NCBI RefSeq assembly: GCF_964340395.1
Contig: NC_135558.1
Coordinates: 4,072,501-4,105,000 of the forward strand
Direction: 5' to 3'
Source of the DNA: Glandiceps talaboti
Lineage: Eukaryota; Hemichordata; Enteropneusta; Spengelidae
Length of the DNA: 32,500 nt
Below are positions 31,573 to 32,500 of this stretch, one piece after another. Position 1 is the stretch's first letter. The number at the start of each line of letters is the position of its first letter. The position numbers and the translations under genes were made by a program. The notes beneath the pieces were generated by a model, which saw only the letters and a list, made by a program, of their open reading frames with translations, searched no databases and was not told the origin of the DNA.

Positions 31573-32401
31573 TATGTATGTATATAACTCTTTATAGATA
31601 TGTGAATGGTACAACCTAGTGTATGTAAAACTATACAGAGATGAGATGGTGAGCCTTTGTGTGTGTATACAACTCTTTATAGATATGTGAATATCTATTA
31701 TACCATTCACATATATATGTGTGTACATATATATAAGTTTGTATACACAAGGGCTCACCATCTCATCTCTGAAGGGCTTTACATACACTAGGGTGCACCA
31801 TTCACATATCTATATGGCATTATATAGTTACATACACAAGGGCACACCATGTCATCTCTGTAGAGTTTTACATACACAAGGGCACACCATGTCATCTCTG
31901 TAGAGTTTTACATACACAAGGGCACACCATGTCATCTCTGTAGAGTTTTACATACACAAGGGCACACCATGTCATCTCTGTAGAGTTTTACATACACAAG
32001 GGCACACCATGTCATCTCTGTAGAGTTTTACATACACAAGGGCACACCATGTCATCTCTGTAGAGTTTTACATACACAAGGGCACACCATGTCATCTCTG
32101 TAGAGTTTTACATACACAAGGGCACACCATGTCATCTCTGTAGAGTTTTACATACACAAGGGCACACCATGTCATCTCTGTAGAGTTTTACATACACAAG
32201 GGCACACCATGTCATCTCTGTAGAGTTTTACATACACAAGGGCACACCATGTCATCTCTGTAGAGTTTTACATACACAAGGGCACACCATGTCATCTCTG
32301 TAGAGTTTTACATACACAAGGGCGCACCATGTCATCTCTAGAGTTTTACATACACAAGGGCACACCATTCACATATCTATAAAGAGTTAAATACATACAC
32401 A
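31573..32401. mobile_element. MITE/foldback-like element with inverted ends enclosing a 40-bp satellite
   Basis: The left end (31573-31610) contains ACTCTTTATAGATATGTGAA and TGGT. The right end (32364-32401) is its reverse complement, ACCATTCACATATCTATAAA and GAGT, with flanking ATACATACAC against TATGTATGTAT. Inside, a second inverted pair lies close to the left end: a reverse-oriented unit (31611-31680, 'gatgagatggtgagcc') and a forward unit (31743-31800, 'ggctcaccatctcatc'). The 40-bp array is an expansion of the forward unit. No open frame of note. Confidence 0.72.
31831..32366. repeat. 40-bp satellite array, twelve perfect units plus variant ends
   Basis: The unit is CATACACAAGGGCACACCAT followed by GTCATCTCTGTAGAGTTTTA. 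Twelve copies starting at 31831 appear identical, the thirteenth (32311) has one substitution and a two-base deletion, and a partial copy follows. The homogeneity suggests a very recent expansion or homogenisation, in contrast to the diverged 36-bp array. Confidence 0.97.
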
Positions 32402-32413
32402 CATATATGTATT

Positions 32414-32415
<2 letters not shown>

Positions 32416-32482
<67 letters not shown>
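32416..32482. repeat. (TA)n microsatellite
   Basis: An uninterrupted AT dinucleotide tract of about 67 bases just outside the foldback element, running almost to the end of the window. Confidence 0.95.
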
Positions 32483-32484
<2 letters not shown>

Positions 32485-32500
32485 AAATGTTCTTGAAAAG

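Noticed and set aside
31561-31903. Short frames on both strands in the 31.6-31.9 kb region
   Set aside because: They are translations of the inverted-repeat element and the 40-bp satellite.

Overview
This looks like a piece of an AT-rich invertebrate animal genome, probably marine. It has classical GT-AG introns, long intergenic-like introns full of satellites, microsatellites, poly-G/poly-C tracts and dispersed repeats, and one large multi-exon gene. Phylum cannot be fixed from the sequence; a lophotrochozoan or an invertebrate deuterostome both fit. There is no sign of prokaryotic, organellar or viral genes.

Almost the whole window is one plus-strand gene, from a start codon at 1760 to a stop ending at 30828, followed by a 3'UTR with an AATAAA at 31236-31241. 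I reconstructed 13 coding exons by hand from splice sites: 1760-1783, 2483-2606, 6490-6655, 11524-11716, 11960-12074, 14318-14355, 15047-15521, 16106-16278, 16745-17008, 18032-20944, 21445-21549, 29231-29263 and 30590-30828. All intron phases agree. The model has one frame break inside the big exon (between about 18685 and 18728) and one optional 60-nt exon (29010-29069). The product would be about 1620 residues.

In order the protein carries: a SET methyltransferase domain of KMT5A/SET8-like type (about residues 27-169); a small Cys/His cluster; a complete protein kinase domain closest in motif pattern to IRE1/RNase L kinases (about 245-520) but without the KEN nuclease; an acidic low-complexity linker with internal duplications; two zinc-finger-like motifs (C2H2 and C2HC); a tyrosine-recombinase (Crypton/integrase-like) core that keeps most catalytic residues; and a C-terminal Myb/SANT-like DNA-binding domain. 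A histone-methyltransferase head, a kinase and a transposon-type recombinase with DNA-binding fingers and SANT tail in one reading frame is the most striking thing here.

The introns hold the rest. Intron 2 has poly-G tracts and a composite dispersed repeat (3780-4830). Intron 3 has a diverged 450-bp duplication, a GA/GACA microsatellite and a poly-C cluster. Intron 5 has about eleven degenerate units around a 'CTTGAAGTCATCCA' core. Intron 9 has a foldback element with ~100-bp terminal inverted repeats enclosing tandem repeats. Intron 11 contains a 6.2-kb 36-bp satellite (about 170 units) with 1155-bp higher-order duplication. Downstream of the gene, 31573-32401 is a second inverted-repeat-bounded element enclosing a near-perfect 40-bp satellite, followed by a (TA)n tract at the window end. 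The first 1.7 kb holds a CpG-richer patch and an E-box/ATGGCGG cluster that may be the promoter.
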